DNA from: Azoarcus sp. | GTDB taxonomy: Bacteria > Pseudomonadota > Gammaproteobacteria > Burkholderiales > Rhodocyclaceae | DNA: 30,792 nt | Direction: 5' to 3' | Assembly (NCBI GenBank): GCA_023230755.1 | Contig: JALNWS010000024.1 | Span: forward strand, 1 to 30,792 | Shown here: positions 1 through 7,991 of the stretch, one piece after another | Position numbering within the stretch: position 1 is the stretch's first letter | How the letters are laid out: the number at the start of each line of letters is the position of its first letter | Translations under genes and position numbers: made by a program | Notes under the pieces: generated by a model | What the model was told of the DNA's origin: nothing | Seen by the model: only the letters and a program-made list of their open reading frames with translations | Databases searched by the model: none

Positions 1-50
1 ACCAGGAAGGACCAGAAGAAGACGCCCTGAAGTTCGGTCATGCTGCTCAT
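1..50 (-). CDS. possible 5' end of a leftward gene cut by the window edge
   Basis: Read leftward from the ATG at 50-48 the frame stays open to the window edge and gives MSSMTELQGVFFWSFLV; a second in-frame ATG lies at 41-39. The phenylalanine- and tryptophan-rich start could be the beginning of a membrane segment, but 17 residues cannot be assigned to a family. There is no convincing Shine-Dalgarno sequence. It may be nothing. Confidence 0.25.
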   Translation of the reverse strand, partial: MSSMTELQGVFFWSFL

Positions 51-222
51 GCGCCGCCCCTCTGCGAGGTGGCCGTCGCTCCGGCGCGATGTAGCGGATT
101 GTCGGCAAGCAGGGCGCACGTGCGCGGCCAGGTCGAGGCGGGATGCTGCATGAGGGGCTCCACAAACGGATCGTTTGCGTTTGGTCGCGCGAGCCGGGCA
201 AATCCTTACGGAGCGGATCAAA

Positions 223-282
223 GATCAAAGGGGTCAGAGTCGTTTGAAATTAATTTTTCAAACGACTCTGACCCCTTTGATC
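223..282. repeat. perfect 27-bp inverted repeat, REP-like
   Basis: The arms at 223-249 and 256-282 are exact reverse complements, separated by TTAATT. The core GGGGTCAGAGTCGTTTGA also occurs three times at 30583-30668, near the other end of the window. Short palindromes that recur in intergenic DNA are typical of REP elements mobilised by REP-associated tyrosine transposases; no such transposase is present here. The repeat supplies the last codons and the stop of the small gene to its right. It could also act as a bidirectional hairpin, although no T-tract follows it. Confidence 0.8.
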
Positions 283-522
283 CGTTTTCCTGGGGGACTG
301 GCCGGTGCCCGTGCGCGCGCGTTCATTGCTTGCGGCGCTGTAGCTCGATACGCAGTAGGGCACGAAGTAGTTCAGGACGACATGGAACCAGGAGACCTGC
401 TCTCCGGTGATGAGGGGGCCGCCCTGATTGATCAGGTTCAGGATGGTGCCCACAACGAGGGCGACGCGCAGCGCGTTGCGCACGATCGCGGGTGAGAAGG
501 CGAGGCGGAGGACTTCGGACAT
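250..522 (-). CDS. nrtS: small NrtS-like membrane protein with a repeat-derived tail
   Basis: This 90-residue product resembles the small NrtS nitrate/nitrite transporter family: a hydrophobic segment around residues 12-32 (RNALRVALVVGTILNLINQG) and a second around 45-63 ending in YFVPYCVSSYSA, which is close to the usual family end. Residues 64-90 are polar and look unrelated; the last ten (DQRGQSRLKN) are encoded by one arm of the inverted repeat and the stop lies in its loop. The original stop was probably lost when the repeat arrived, or the tail is translated through it. The ATG at 522 has no clear ribosome binding site. It reads away from the oxidoreductase gene boundary at 558 by only 35 bp, in the same direction. 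The family call comes from recognising short motifs and is moderate. Confidence 0.6.
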   Translation of the reverse strand: MSEVLRLAFSPAIVRNALRVALVVGTILNLINQGGPLITGEQVSWFHVVLNYFVPYCVSSYSAASNERARTGTGQSPRKTDQRGQSRLKN

Positions 523-557
523 GTCGGGTCTATCGTTCGGGAGGAATGGGTGAAAGT

Positions 558-1775
558 TCAGGCCTTGTGCTCGGCGCTGGCCGGCATTGCGGCACTGTTG
601 TCACGCCCGGACAGGGCGAAGCGATGCATGAAGCGGCGGTCGATGCGATCCTTCCAGCGCCACACCCAGGCACCTTCGGCCGACCAGCTGCCCCAGGACG
701 CGATTGCATGGCGAGGCCCGGTGGCCAGCAGATACAGCGAGCGGCGGCGCGGCTGATAGGTGTGGAGTTCGGTGTCTTCGATCGTTGCCAGCAAGTTGTG
801 GGCGAGCACCGGGCCAGCGTGCACCGCGTGCACACCAGAGCGCGCCATGCGTACATCCGTGCGTGCGCAGGTGTCGCCGGCGGCAAACACATTGGCGTGG
901 GACAGGCTGCGATGATGCGCGTCGACAAGAACATAGCCGCGTGCGTCAAGCTGGAGGCCGGCGTGCGCGAGCCAGCCCAGCGGCCGCGCGCCGGTCGTGG
1001 CGATCACCTTGTCTGCCGGCAGCAGTGTGCCGTCGGCAAGCATCAGGCCGGTTTCGCTCGCCGCAGCCCGTGCGTGGTGGATCTCGATACCCGACGCGAC
1101 GAGGCTTCGGCGTGCGCGCTTGACCACGCCCGGCGCATGGCCGGGAAGCAGACCTGTCTCCGAGGCAACCAGGTCGATCCGTGCTGCGCTGCCGGTCATG
1201 CGTAATCCGTGGCTTGCCGCCAGCGCAATTTCCACCCCGGCTGCGCCGCCTCCGATCACGCACAGGCGGAAGTCCGGTGTCTTCAATGCCGCGGCCATGA
1301 CGCGCGGCCACTGCACGAAGAAATCATCCAGCGGCTTCACCGGGAGCAGGCGCTCGCCCAGCTCGGCGAGATCCGAGGTGTCGGTTTCGCTGCCGACGTC
1401 GAGCGAGAGCAGGCTGTAGTCCATCGTGCTGCCATCGCAGAGATGCAGGCGGTGGTGATCTGCGTCCATGCCGGTGACGCGTCCGGTGACCAGTCGCACC
1501 CCGGCGGCTTCCGCCAGCGGGCGCAGGTCGATGCGGCACTCGTCCAGGGTGTAATGCCCGGCCATCCAGCCCGGCAGCATGCCGGAATAGTTCTGGAAGG
1601 GAGAGGGTGTGATCAGCGTGCACTCGAGGCTGGCGGGCCTGCGTTGCGCAAGCATCTCCAGCACCGACAGATGTGCATGTCCGCCGCCGGCAAGGGCGAG
1701 GTGATTTGCAGCCTGGGTCATGAAGTTTTCAGGGGTCGAGTCATTGGGCTTGGTCGCCGCTGGGCGCGAATTCAT
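558..1775 (-). CDS. NAD(P)/FAD-dependent oxidoreductase, SelD-associated type
   Basis: A 405-residue pyridine-nucleotide-disulfide oxidoreductase. The N-terminal FAD motif appears as LALAGGGHAHL (about residues 27-37), the second nucleotide-binding fold as VIGGGAAGVEIALA in mid-protein, and the late FAD motif as NVFAAGDTCA. It resembles the NDH-2-like family that is found fused to, or beside, selenophosphate synthetase (SelD). No selD is visible in the window, so any link to selenium is only inferred from the family. The start is uncertain: ATG at 1775 gives 405 residues, while ATG at 1721 (MTQAANHL) sits just before the FAD motif and is the more usual family start; neither has a good ribosome binding site. 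The gene lies 35 bp after the radical SAM gene and may be co-transcribed with it. Confidence 0.8.
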   Translation of the reverse strand: MNSRPAATKPNDSTPENFMTQAANHLALAGGGHAHLSVLEMLAQRRPASLECTLITPSPFQNYSGMLPGWMAGHYTLDECRIDLRPLAEAAGVRLVTGRVTGMDADHHRLHLCDGSTMDYSLLSLDVGSETDTSDLAELGERLLPVKPLDDFFVQWPRVMAAALKTPDFRLCVIGGGAAGVEIALAASHGLRMTGSAARIDLVASETGLLPGHAPGVVKRARRSLVASGIEIHHARAAASETGLMLADGTLLPADKVIATTGARPLGWLAHAGLQLDARGYVLVDAHHRSLSHANVFAAGDTCARTDVRMARSGVHAVHAGPVLAHNLLATIEDTELHTYQPRRRSLYLLATGPRHAIASWGSWSAEGAWVWRWKDRIDRRFMHRFALSGRDNSAAMPASAEHKA

Positions 1776-1810
1776 TACAGCAGGCTATGAGCCCGCTTTT
1801 CAGGTTGCGT

Positions 1811-3721
1811 TCAGCGATGCTGCAGCGCCTGTTCGATGAAGTTGCGTGGCACGCGAGGTTTGGGCACCTTGTCGTCAAACCACTGGCGTACCCCGGTATC
1901 CAGCCCGATGCCGTGCATGTAGTTGTACAGCGCCTTGTTCAGCGCCTTGCCCAGCGCATCGTGGTCCACGCCGGTGGGGTCGATGAAGCCGATGTCGTTC
2001 CTGGCAAAGTTGCCTGGCGGCAGCGGCTCGAGGCGCACGCCGTACTCCGCCGGGTTCATGCCCACAGGCGAATGCACGGTACAGGCGAAGCGGTGGAAAA
2101 AGCCGGACTGGATGCAGCCCGCCTCGAACAGCTGGCGCACGTATTCGAGCGCATCCACGGTGTCGTGCACCGTCTGCGTCGGAAAGCCGTACATCAGGTA
2201 GGCATGGACCAGCACACCGGCCTCGGCGAAGGCGTGGGTGACGCGCGCTACCTGATCGACCGACACGCCTTTCTTCATCAGCGTGAGCAGGCGGTCTGAG
2301 GCCACTTCCAGCCCGCCTGAAATCGCGATGCAGCCGCTGTCGGCCAGCAGCTGGCACAGCTCGGGGGTGAAGGATTTCTCGAAGCGGATATTGCCCCACC
2401 ACGAGATCGATACGCCACGCCGCAACAGCTCTTCGGCGAGCGCGCGCAAGGCCTTGGGGGGCGCGGCTTCATCGACGAAGTGGAATCCGGTCTGGCCGGT
2501 CTCGGCGATGATGGCTTCGATGCGGTCGACCAGGGTCTGTGCCGACGCACCGTCGTAGCGCGAGATGTAGTCCAGGCTGACGTCGCAGAAGCTGCACTTT
2601 TTCCAGTAGCAGCCGTGAGCCACGGTGAGCTTGTTCCAGCGCCCGTCCGACCACAGCCTGTGCATCGGGTTGAGCATGTCGAGCAGCGACAGGTAACGGT
2701 TGAGCGGCAGCCCGTCCCAGGTCGGCGTGCCGACTTCGGCAAAGGGCACGTCGGGCTCGACCAGGTTGATGTAGCGCACCGCGCCGCTGTCGGCGTCGCG
2801 CACGAAGGTGCGCACCAGGCGCTGCTGCGAACGCTTGCCGCGCAGGTGGTCGAGCAGGGCCAGCAGTGGGCGTTCGCCGTCGTCCAGGGTGACGTAATCG
2901 AAATGGTCGAACACCCGCGCCTCGCCCAGTTCGCGCAGTTCGGTATTCACATAGCCGCCGCCGAGCACGGTGACGATGGCCGGGTTGTGCGCCTTGACCG
3001 ACTGCGCGATGCGGAAGGCCGCATATACCGCGCCCGGGAAGGGCACCGACACCAGCACCACCTGCGGCGCGTGGCGCGACAGGGCGTCGAGCGTGAGTGC
3101 GTGCAGGGTGTCGTCGACCAGGTTCGGCGTTGCGGCCAGCGCCTGCGCCAGCGGCTCGAAGGTGGGCTGGCTCAGGGCCAGCGACTCGGCGTAGCGGACG
3201 AACTCGAAGCGCGGATCGACGGCCTCGCGCAGCACGTCGGCCAGATCATTGAGATAGAGCGTGGCAAGGTGGCGGGCGCGGTCGTGCACGCCGAGCGCAC
3301 CGAAAGCCCAGCCCAGCGGGTCGCCGCCATCCGGGTCGACATAGGCGTCGAGCGTGTCGAAGCGCGGCCCTTCGGGCAGAAACGCGCCGCTGCCGATGCG
3401 GTGGGCGAGCGTCGAGTCGCGCCCCTGCAGAAAGGCCAGCGTCGGTTCGATGGTTGCCCGGTAGCGCTCGAAGTGTTCGAGGAAGCACGCCACGCTCTCG
3501 CTGTGCCGCCGTGCCGGCAGTGCTTCGGCATGGGTGCGGATCGCGTTCAGGCCTTCACGCGAGAACAGCTGCAGCACCAGCGCCAGCGCAAGGTCTTCCT
3601 GCACCGCATCAACGCCGCGCGAACGCAGGAAGCCGGTGAGGTAGGCGGTGGACGGGTAGGGCGTGTTCAACTGCGTCATCGGTGGAATGACGGACAGCAC
3701 GCGCGGCACAGTATTGGACAT
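1811..3721 (-). CDS. B12-binding-type radical SAM protein
   Basis: A 636-residue protein of the cobalamin-binding radical SAM type. The N-terminal third begins RVLSVIPPMTQLNTPYPS, as in this group, and a Rossmann-like segment with VTVLGGGYVN lies near residues 250-258. The iron-sulfur cluster motif is GCYWKKCSFCD, with cysteines 371, 376 and 379, so the spacing is C-x4-C-x2-C rather than the classical C-x3-C-x2-C. Later segments (FHFVDEAAPP, ISWWGNIRFE, GCIAISGGLE, AYLMYGFPTQT) match the radical SAM barrel. The reaction is unknown. The chosen ATG at 3721 places the conserved start close to the N-terminus; a GTG at 3763 would add 14 residues. Neither start has a strong ribosome binding site. 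The gene diverges from the DUF1275 gene. Confidence 0.85.
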   Translation of the reverse strand: MSNTVPRVLSVIPPMTQLNTPYPSTAYLTGFLRSRGVDAVQEDLALALVLQLFSREGLNAIRTHAEALPARRHSESVACFLEHFERYRATIEPTLAFLQGRDSTLAHRIGSGAFLPEGPRFDTLDAYVDPDGGDPLGWAFGALGVHDRARHLATLYLNDLADVLREAVDPRFEFVRYAESLALSQPTFEPLAQALAATPNLVDDTLHALTLDALSRHAPQVVLVSVPFPGAVYAAFRIAQSVKAHNPAIVTVLGGGYVNTELRELGEARVFDHFDYVTLDDGERPLLALLDHLRGKRSQQRLVRTFVRDADSGAVRYINLVEPDVPFAEVGTPTWDGLPLNRYLSLLDMLNPMHRLWSDGRWNKLTVAHGCYWKKCSFCDVSLDYISRYDGASAQTLVDRIEAIIAETGQTGFHFVDEAAPPKALRALAEELLRRGVSISWWGNIRFEKSFTPELCQLLADSGCIAISGGLEVASDRLLTLMKKGVSVDQVARVTHAFAEAGVLVHAYLMYGFPTQTVHDTVDALEYVRQLFEAGCIQSGFFHRFACTVHSPVGMNPAEYGVRLEPLPPGNFARNDIGFIDPTGVDHDALGKALNKALYNYMHGIGLDTGVRQWFDDKVPKPRVPRNFIEQALQHR

Positions 3722-3907
3722 CGGGGCAGGGCTTCTGAGCAGGATCAGTTGCTGTTCTACCACGAACCGCGATATTTGGCGCCGAAGCGCATGTGTGCGT
3801 TACCGGGCGGGCGGTTTGGTGGGAGAATAAAAGAGGCCTTCCGTCTTGTGTGCGAGGACTGCGGATGCCGTGAGGCGTCCGATCGGGAACAACTGGACAT
3901 CGTTTCA

Positions 3908-4669
3908 ATGCCTATCAATTATTCGAGGCGTCTTACAGGTCGCAACAGGTCTGCGAAGAGCAACCGCCATCTCGGCATCACACTTGCCTTCGTTGCCGGC
4001 GCCACCAATGCAGGTGCATTCCTTGCGGTGCAGCAATACACCTCCCACATGACCGGGATCGTGTCGTCGATGGCGGACAATGTCGCGCTCGGACGTTTCG
4101 ATCTGGTGCTGGCCGGTCTGGCCGGCCTGTTCTCGTTCATCGCGGGGGCAGCCTGTACCGCGATCATGATCAACTTCTCGCGTCGGCAGCGACTGCACGG
4201 CGTCTATGCCATGCCGCTGTTGCTGGAGGCGGTGCTGCTGCTTTGTTTCGGGCTGCTCGGGGTCCGCCTGTCGGCGATTGAGGGCCTCTTCGTGCCGATC
4301 ACCATCATGTTGCTGTGCTTCATCATGGGGCTGCAGAACGCGGTCATCACCAAGATGTCGAACTCGGTGATCCGGACCACTCACGTTACCGGCATGGTGA
4401 CCGATATCGGGATCGAGCTCGGCAAGCTGGTGTACTGGAACAGACACAAGCAGGACGCAATCCCGCCGGTCAGGGCCGATCGCGGCCGGCTCGTGCTGCT
4501 GTCGCTGCTGACGCTCTCCTTTTTTGCGGGAGGGCTCTTCGGTGCGTTCGGCTTCAAGCATCTTGGCTATTCCCTCACCGTGCCGCTGGCACTGGTGCTG
4601 GTCCTGCTGGCGAGCATCCCGGCGCTTGACGATCTGCGCCTGTTCACGCGGCGCCTGCTCCGGCCGTAG
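3908..4669 (+). CDS. DUF1275 (YoaK-type) membrane protein
   Basis: A 253-residue integral membrane protein. The features I recognise for DUF1275/YoaK are an N-terminal segment GITLAFVAGATNAGAFLAV, followed by QQYTSHMTGIVSSMADN, and later IMGLQNAVITKMSNSVIRTT and HVTGMVTDIGIELG. About six hydrophobic segments are visible, with basic residues at both ends. The function of the family is not established. The ATG at 3908 is the first in frame near the conserved part. The same frame stays open far upstream, antisense to the radical SAM gene, but that extension has no membrane or domain character and is taken as a GC-rich artefact. The promoter should lie in the 186 bp shared with the divergent gene. 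Confidence 0.85.
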   Translation: MPINYSRRLTGRNRSAKSNRHLGITLAFVAGATNAGAFLAVQQYTSHMTGIVSSMADNVALGRFDLVLAGLAGLFSFIAGAACTAIMINFSRRQRLHGVYAMPLLLEAVLLLCFGLLGVRLSAIEGLFVPITIMLLCFIMGLQNAVITKMSNSVIRTTHVTGMVTDIGIELGKLVYWNRHKQDAIPPVRADRGRLVLLSLLTLSFFAGGLFGAFGFKHLGYSLTVPLALVLVLLASIPALDDLRLFTRRLLRP

Positions 4670-5004
4670 CGTCCGCCTGTCTACCCCGACACCGCCGGAA
4701 GGTGCGTCAAGCTTGAAGCAAGCGGATTCCGGTCAGTAAGGGGCTGTTTGTGGTCGAGTGACAGGATTATTCCGTTTTTCCGATATCTATCAGGACGATT
4801 GTTTCTGATTCAGGCTTGTTCTGGAAATGATGTTTCTGCTTTTCGTGCCGAACCGCGAAAAGCAGAAACATTATTCCTCTCCTGAACCGGTACGCTCTGG
4901 TTTCGCCCACAAGGCGTCCAGGTGGTCTGCGGCTTGGCCTTCTCCCAACCATGGGGAAGCGTTGTGCTTGGCAGGCCGATGAACGACCCGTTCAGGAAAA
5001 CCAT
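4670..5004. other. 335-bp gene-free interval upstream of the EamA-type gene
   Basis: No gene was found here. The stretch is less GC-rich than its surroundings and contains the long inverted repeat at 4826-4875. Short open frames on both strands do not show protein-like composition. A promoter for the exporter gene probably lies here, but no convincing -35/-10 pair was picked out. Confidence 0.6.
4826..4875. repeat. 20-bp inverted repeat upstream of the EamA-type gene
   Basis: The arms 4830-4845 and 4856-4871 (ATGTTTCTGCTTTTCG and its exact complement) enclose a 10-base loop. The stem extends outward to 4826 and 4875 with one G-T pair. No T-run follows on either strand, so it is not an ordinary terminator. 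A regulator site or a leader RNA structure for the gene starting at 5005 is possible. Confidence 0.6.
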
Positions 5005-5964
5005 ATGTCCGGAATCATTGCCCGCTCGGCCGCGGGTTACGCCGGCGGTCCGCAGATCGCTGCGCTCCCGCTGATGCTCATCGCTCCGGCCCTGTTCGCC
5101 GCCAATATGGTGGTCGCCCGCTGGGCGGAAAGCGTCGGCATCCCTCCCGTCTTCCTCGCCTTCGGCCGCTGGGTCCTGGCGCTCGCAATCCTGCTGCCGT
5201 TCATCGCGCCGCGGCTGTGGCGTTCGCGCCAGGTGCTGATCGCCAACGCGCCCCGGGTACTGCTGCTCGGCGCCCTCGGCATGGGCGTCGCAGTTGGCCC
5301 GCAATATATTGGCGCGGTGCATACCAGTGCCACCAACGTCGCGCTCATCATTTCCGCCTGTCCGGCGCTGGTCGCCCTGATCGAAGCCATCGTGTGGCGT
5401 GTGCCGGTGGGTACCCAGCGCGCAGTCGGCATGTCGCTGGCGATCTGGGGCGTCCTGCTCGTCCTCTCGCGGGGCGACATCGAGGCGCTGGGCAGCCTCT
5501 CCTTTGGCCGCGGCGATCTGTGGGTAGTGCTGGCAGCATGCGGCTGGGCGGGTTACACCGTGCTGGCACGTCGTCGCCCCCTGCCGGCACTGCCCGCCGA
5601 GGTGCGCCTTGGCGCATTGATGATCGGCGGTATCGTCGCGCTGGCGCCGTTTGCCGTCTTCGAAACGGTCGCCCTGCAGGCGCCTGATTTTGGGCGCTGG
5701 GAGATCTATTTCGCGCTTGTCTTCCTGGCCGTCGTACCGGGGCTGGGTGCCTATCTGTGCTACGACCGCCTGGTCGCGCTGAGCGGCCCGGCAGGTGCGA
5801 GCATCTCGCTCTACCTGGTGCCGATGTACGCTGTGCTCGCCGCCTGGCCGCTGCTGGGCGAGATCCCGCAGGCCTTCCACATCGGCGGCTTCGCACTCAT
5901 TCTCGCGGGGGTCGTGCTGTCGGGGATGCGCCAGCGCATCGGCTTGCGCAAGGAGGGCGTCTGA
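5005..5964 (+). CDS. EamA/DMT-family transporter
   Basis: A 319-residue inner-membrane protein with about ten hydrophobic segments arranged as two repeats, the pattern of the drug/metabolite transporter (EamA) family. Typical spots are LIAPALFAANMVVARWA in the first segment, FLAFGRWVLALAILLPF, TSATNVALIISACPALVAL, and in the second half GPAGASISLYLVPMYAVLAA. Substrates of such proteins vary and cannot be predicted. The ATG at 5005 is preceded by AGGA at a good distance; an upstream in-frame ATG at 4951 would add 18 polar residues that do not fit. The gene converges on the FadH-like gene with only 13 bp between the stop codons and no evident terminator. Confidence 0.88.
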   Translation: MSGIIARSAAGYAGGPQIAALPLMLIAPALFAANMVVARWAESVGIPPVFLAFGRWVLALAILLPFIAPRLWRSRQVLIANAPRVLLLGALGMGVAVGPQYIGAVHTSATNVALIISACPALVALIEAIVWRVPVGTQRAVGMSLAIWGVLLVLSRGDIEALGSLSFGRGDLWVVLAACGWAGYTVLARRRPLPALPAEVRLGALMIGGIVALAPFAVFETVALQAPDFGRWEIYFALVFLAVVPGLGAYLCYDRLVALSGPAGASISLYLVPMYAVLAAWPLLGEIPQAFHIGGFALILAGVVLSGMRQRIGLRKEGV

Positions 5965-5977
5965 GCGGGGGGATACC

Positions 5978-7972
5978 TCAAGCCTGTGCCGAAACTGCCC
6001 GTCCTGCAGCCAGACCTTCGGCGAAGGCACGGGTCGCGTCCAGTTCGCCCGCGCGCGCCGCGCCACCGATGAGCCGGGTGGGCACGCCGCGGGCGGTCAG
6101 CGCCGCTGCGAGCGCCTGCTCTGCTTCCTGACCGGAACAGACGACGATGGTGTCGACCCTCAGGCAGCTTGCCTCGCCATCTCGGCGGTAGTGCAGTCCC
6201 GCGTCATCAATGCGCACGTATTCCACATCATCGAGCTGATGAATGCCGGTTTCGGCCAGTTCGCGGCGCAGTACCCAGCCGGTGGTCTTGCCGAGCGTCT
6301 TCCCGAAAGGGCCTTTGCTGCGCTTGAGCATCCAGATCCGGCGTTTCGGGGCGGGCGCCTGGCCGCCCTGACGCCAGCGCGCGAGATAGGCTTCGAGCCC
6401 CGACGCCGGGTGTTGTCCGAGCAGCCAGGCTGCCACGTCGAAACCGATGCCACCCGCGCCGATGATGGCCACCTGCTGACCGGCCTTGGCACGTCCGCTC
6501 AGCAACGCTTCATAACCGGTCACGCGGGGGTGATCGATGCCGGGGATATCGGGTTGGCGCGGGCGGATGCCGGAGGCGAGGATGACCGACTCGAAGCCCT
6601 CGTCCGCGAGGCTTTCCGCATCTGCGCGGCAGCCGGTGCGCAACTCGCCGCCGGCTTCGGCAAAAAGGGCGAGATAGGCCGAGATCACGCGGGCGTAGTC
6701 TTCCTTGCCGGGTACTCTGGCCGCAAGGCGGAACTGCCCGCCCGCCTGGTCGGCGGCTTCGAACAGGGTGACGCGATGCCCGCTCTGCGCAGCGGCCAGG
6801 GCGGCAGCGAGCCCGGCGGGGCCGGCACCGACCACGGCGACCTTGCGCGGGTTTTGCACCCTTTCGGTGCTGAGGCTGTCCTCGTGGCCCGCACGCGGAT
6901 TCACCATGCAGCTCACCGTGGCACCGGTGAAATAGTGATCGAGGCAGGCCTGGTTGCAGGCGATGCACGGGATGATGGTGTCGGCGCGCCCGCCTCGGGC
7001 CTTGTGTACGAAGGCGGGATCGGCGAGGAAGGGGCGCGCCAGTGCCACGAGGTCGGCGTCACCACGGGTGAGGACGCTCTCGGCTGCTTCCGGCGTGTTG
7101 ATGCGGTTGGATGCGGCGACTGGAATGTTCAGTTCGCGTCGCAGGCGGCCGACGGCCCCGGTGAACAAGGCGGGCGGCACGCTCTGCTGTACCGTCGGTA
7201 CCGGTGACTCGTGCCAGCCGACGCCAGTGCTCAGGACGTCGGCGCCCGCAGCAGCGATGGCCTGCGCCATGGTGACGGTTTCGTGCCATTCGAGCCCGCC
7301 ATCGATGAGATCGAGAATCGAGTGGCGAAACACCAGCAGGCGCTCGGGGCCAAGGGCCGCGCGCACGGCGCGAACCACTTCTACCGCAAAGCGGATGCGA
7401 TTCTCCAGTGCGCCACCCCAGTCGTCCTCGCGGTGGTTCGTGCAGCCGGCGGCAAACTGCGACAGCAGATAGCCCTCGGAGCCCATGATCTCCACGCCAT
7501 CGTAGCCAGCGGCGACTGCCAGTTCGGCGCAGCGCGCGTAGTCGGCAATGGTGCGCCGGATGTCGGCGTCGGACAGTTCGCGTGGCACCGTGCGCGAGAT
7601 CGGCGCACGGATCGCGGATGGGGCGACGATGTCGTCGTGCATGCCGTAGCGCCCGCTGTGCAGGATCTGCAATAGCAGGTGCCCTCCGGCTGCGTGCACC
7701 GCGTCCGTCACCGGACGGTGCTCGGCAAGCTGTGCTCTGCTGTTCAGATAGCCGGGCCCGGCCTTCATCCGCCCTTCCAGATTGGGCGAGTAGCCGCCGG
7801 TCACCATCAGCGACACGCCAAGACGGGCGCGTTCGCCATAGAAGGCGGCAAGCGCGGCCACCCCGGCGGCGCCCGCTTCCTCAAGGTTGGTGTGCATCGA
7901 GCCCATGATGATGCGGTTGGGCAGCACGAAGGGGCCGAGCTTGATCGGGTTGAAGAGTGCAGGGTAGTTCAT
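5978..7972 (-). CDS. FadH-like NADPH-dependent 2,4-dienoyl-CoA reductase family flavoprotein
   Basis: A 664-residue protein with the three-part layout of 2,4-dienoyl-CoA reductase (about 670 residues): an FMN-binding TIM barrel (1-330), a 4Fe-4S motif with cysteines 336, 339, 343 and 355, then FAD-binding (VVGAGPAGLAAALAA) and NADPH-binding (AIIGAGGIGFDVAAWLL) folds. The residues matching the catalytic Tyr and His of E. coli FadH are present in MGSEGY (Tyr168) and VGWHE (His254). It lies 19 bp after the hemerythrin gene, last in the leftward box unit, so co-expression with benzoate degradation is likely. Its substrate there is unclear: no 2,4-dienoyl-CoA is on the standard box route. It may serve other unsaturated acyl-CoAs or reduce a side product. 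The ribosome binding site is weak. Confidence 0.88.
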   Translation of the reverse strand: MNYPALFNPIKLGPFVLPNRIIMGSMHTNLEEAGAAGVAALAAFYGERARLGVSLMVTGGYSPNLEGRMKAGPGYLNSRAQLAEHRPVTDAVHAAGGHLLLQILHSGRYGMHDDIVAPSAIRAPISRTVPRELSDADIRRTIADYARCAELAVAAGYDGVEIMGSEGYLLSQFAAGCTNHREDDWGGALENRIRFAVEVVRAVRAALGPERLLVFRHSILDLIDGGLEWHETVTMAQAIAAAGADVLSTGVGWHESPVPTVQQSVPPALFTGAVGRLRRELNIPVAASNRINTPEAAESVLTRGDADLVALARPFLADPAFVHKARGGRADTIIPCIACNQACLDHYFTGATVSCMVNPRAGHEDSLSTERVQNPRKVAVVGAGPAGLAAALAAAQSGHRVTLFEAADQAGGQFRLAARVPGKEDYARVISAYLALFAEAGGELRTGCRADAESLADEGFESVILASGIRPRQPDIPGIDHPRVTGYEALLSGRAKAGQQVAIIGAGGIGFDVAAWLLGQHPASGLEAYLARWRQGGQAPAPKRRIWMLKRSKGPFGKTLGKTTGWVLRRELAETGIHQLDDVEYVRIDDAGLHYRRDGEASCLRVDTIVVCSGQEAEQALAAALTARGVPTRLIGGAARAGELDATRAFAEGLAAGRAVSAQA

Positions 7973-7991
7973 GGCGTCGATGAGTCGCGGG

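Noticed and set aside
223..282. The left inverted repeat as an intrinsic terminator
   Set aside because: The stem is strong but no T-run follows on either strand, and the motif recurs at the right end as a repeat family, so a REP-like element is the better reading.
2480..3907. Very long rightward open frame joined to the front of the DUF1275 protein
   Set aside because: It runs antisense to the radical SAM gene, whose motifs are clear, and its predicted residues are low in hydrophobic order and rich in Arg, His, Gln and Val, as expected of a GC-rich shadow frame. Only the part from 3908 shows membrane protein features.
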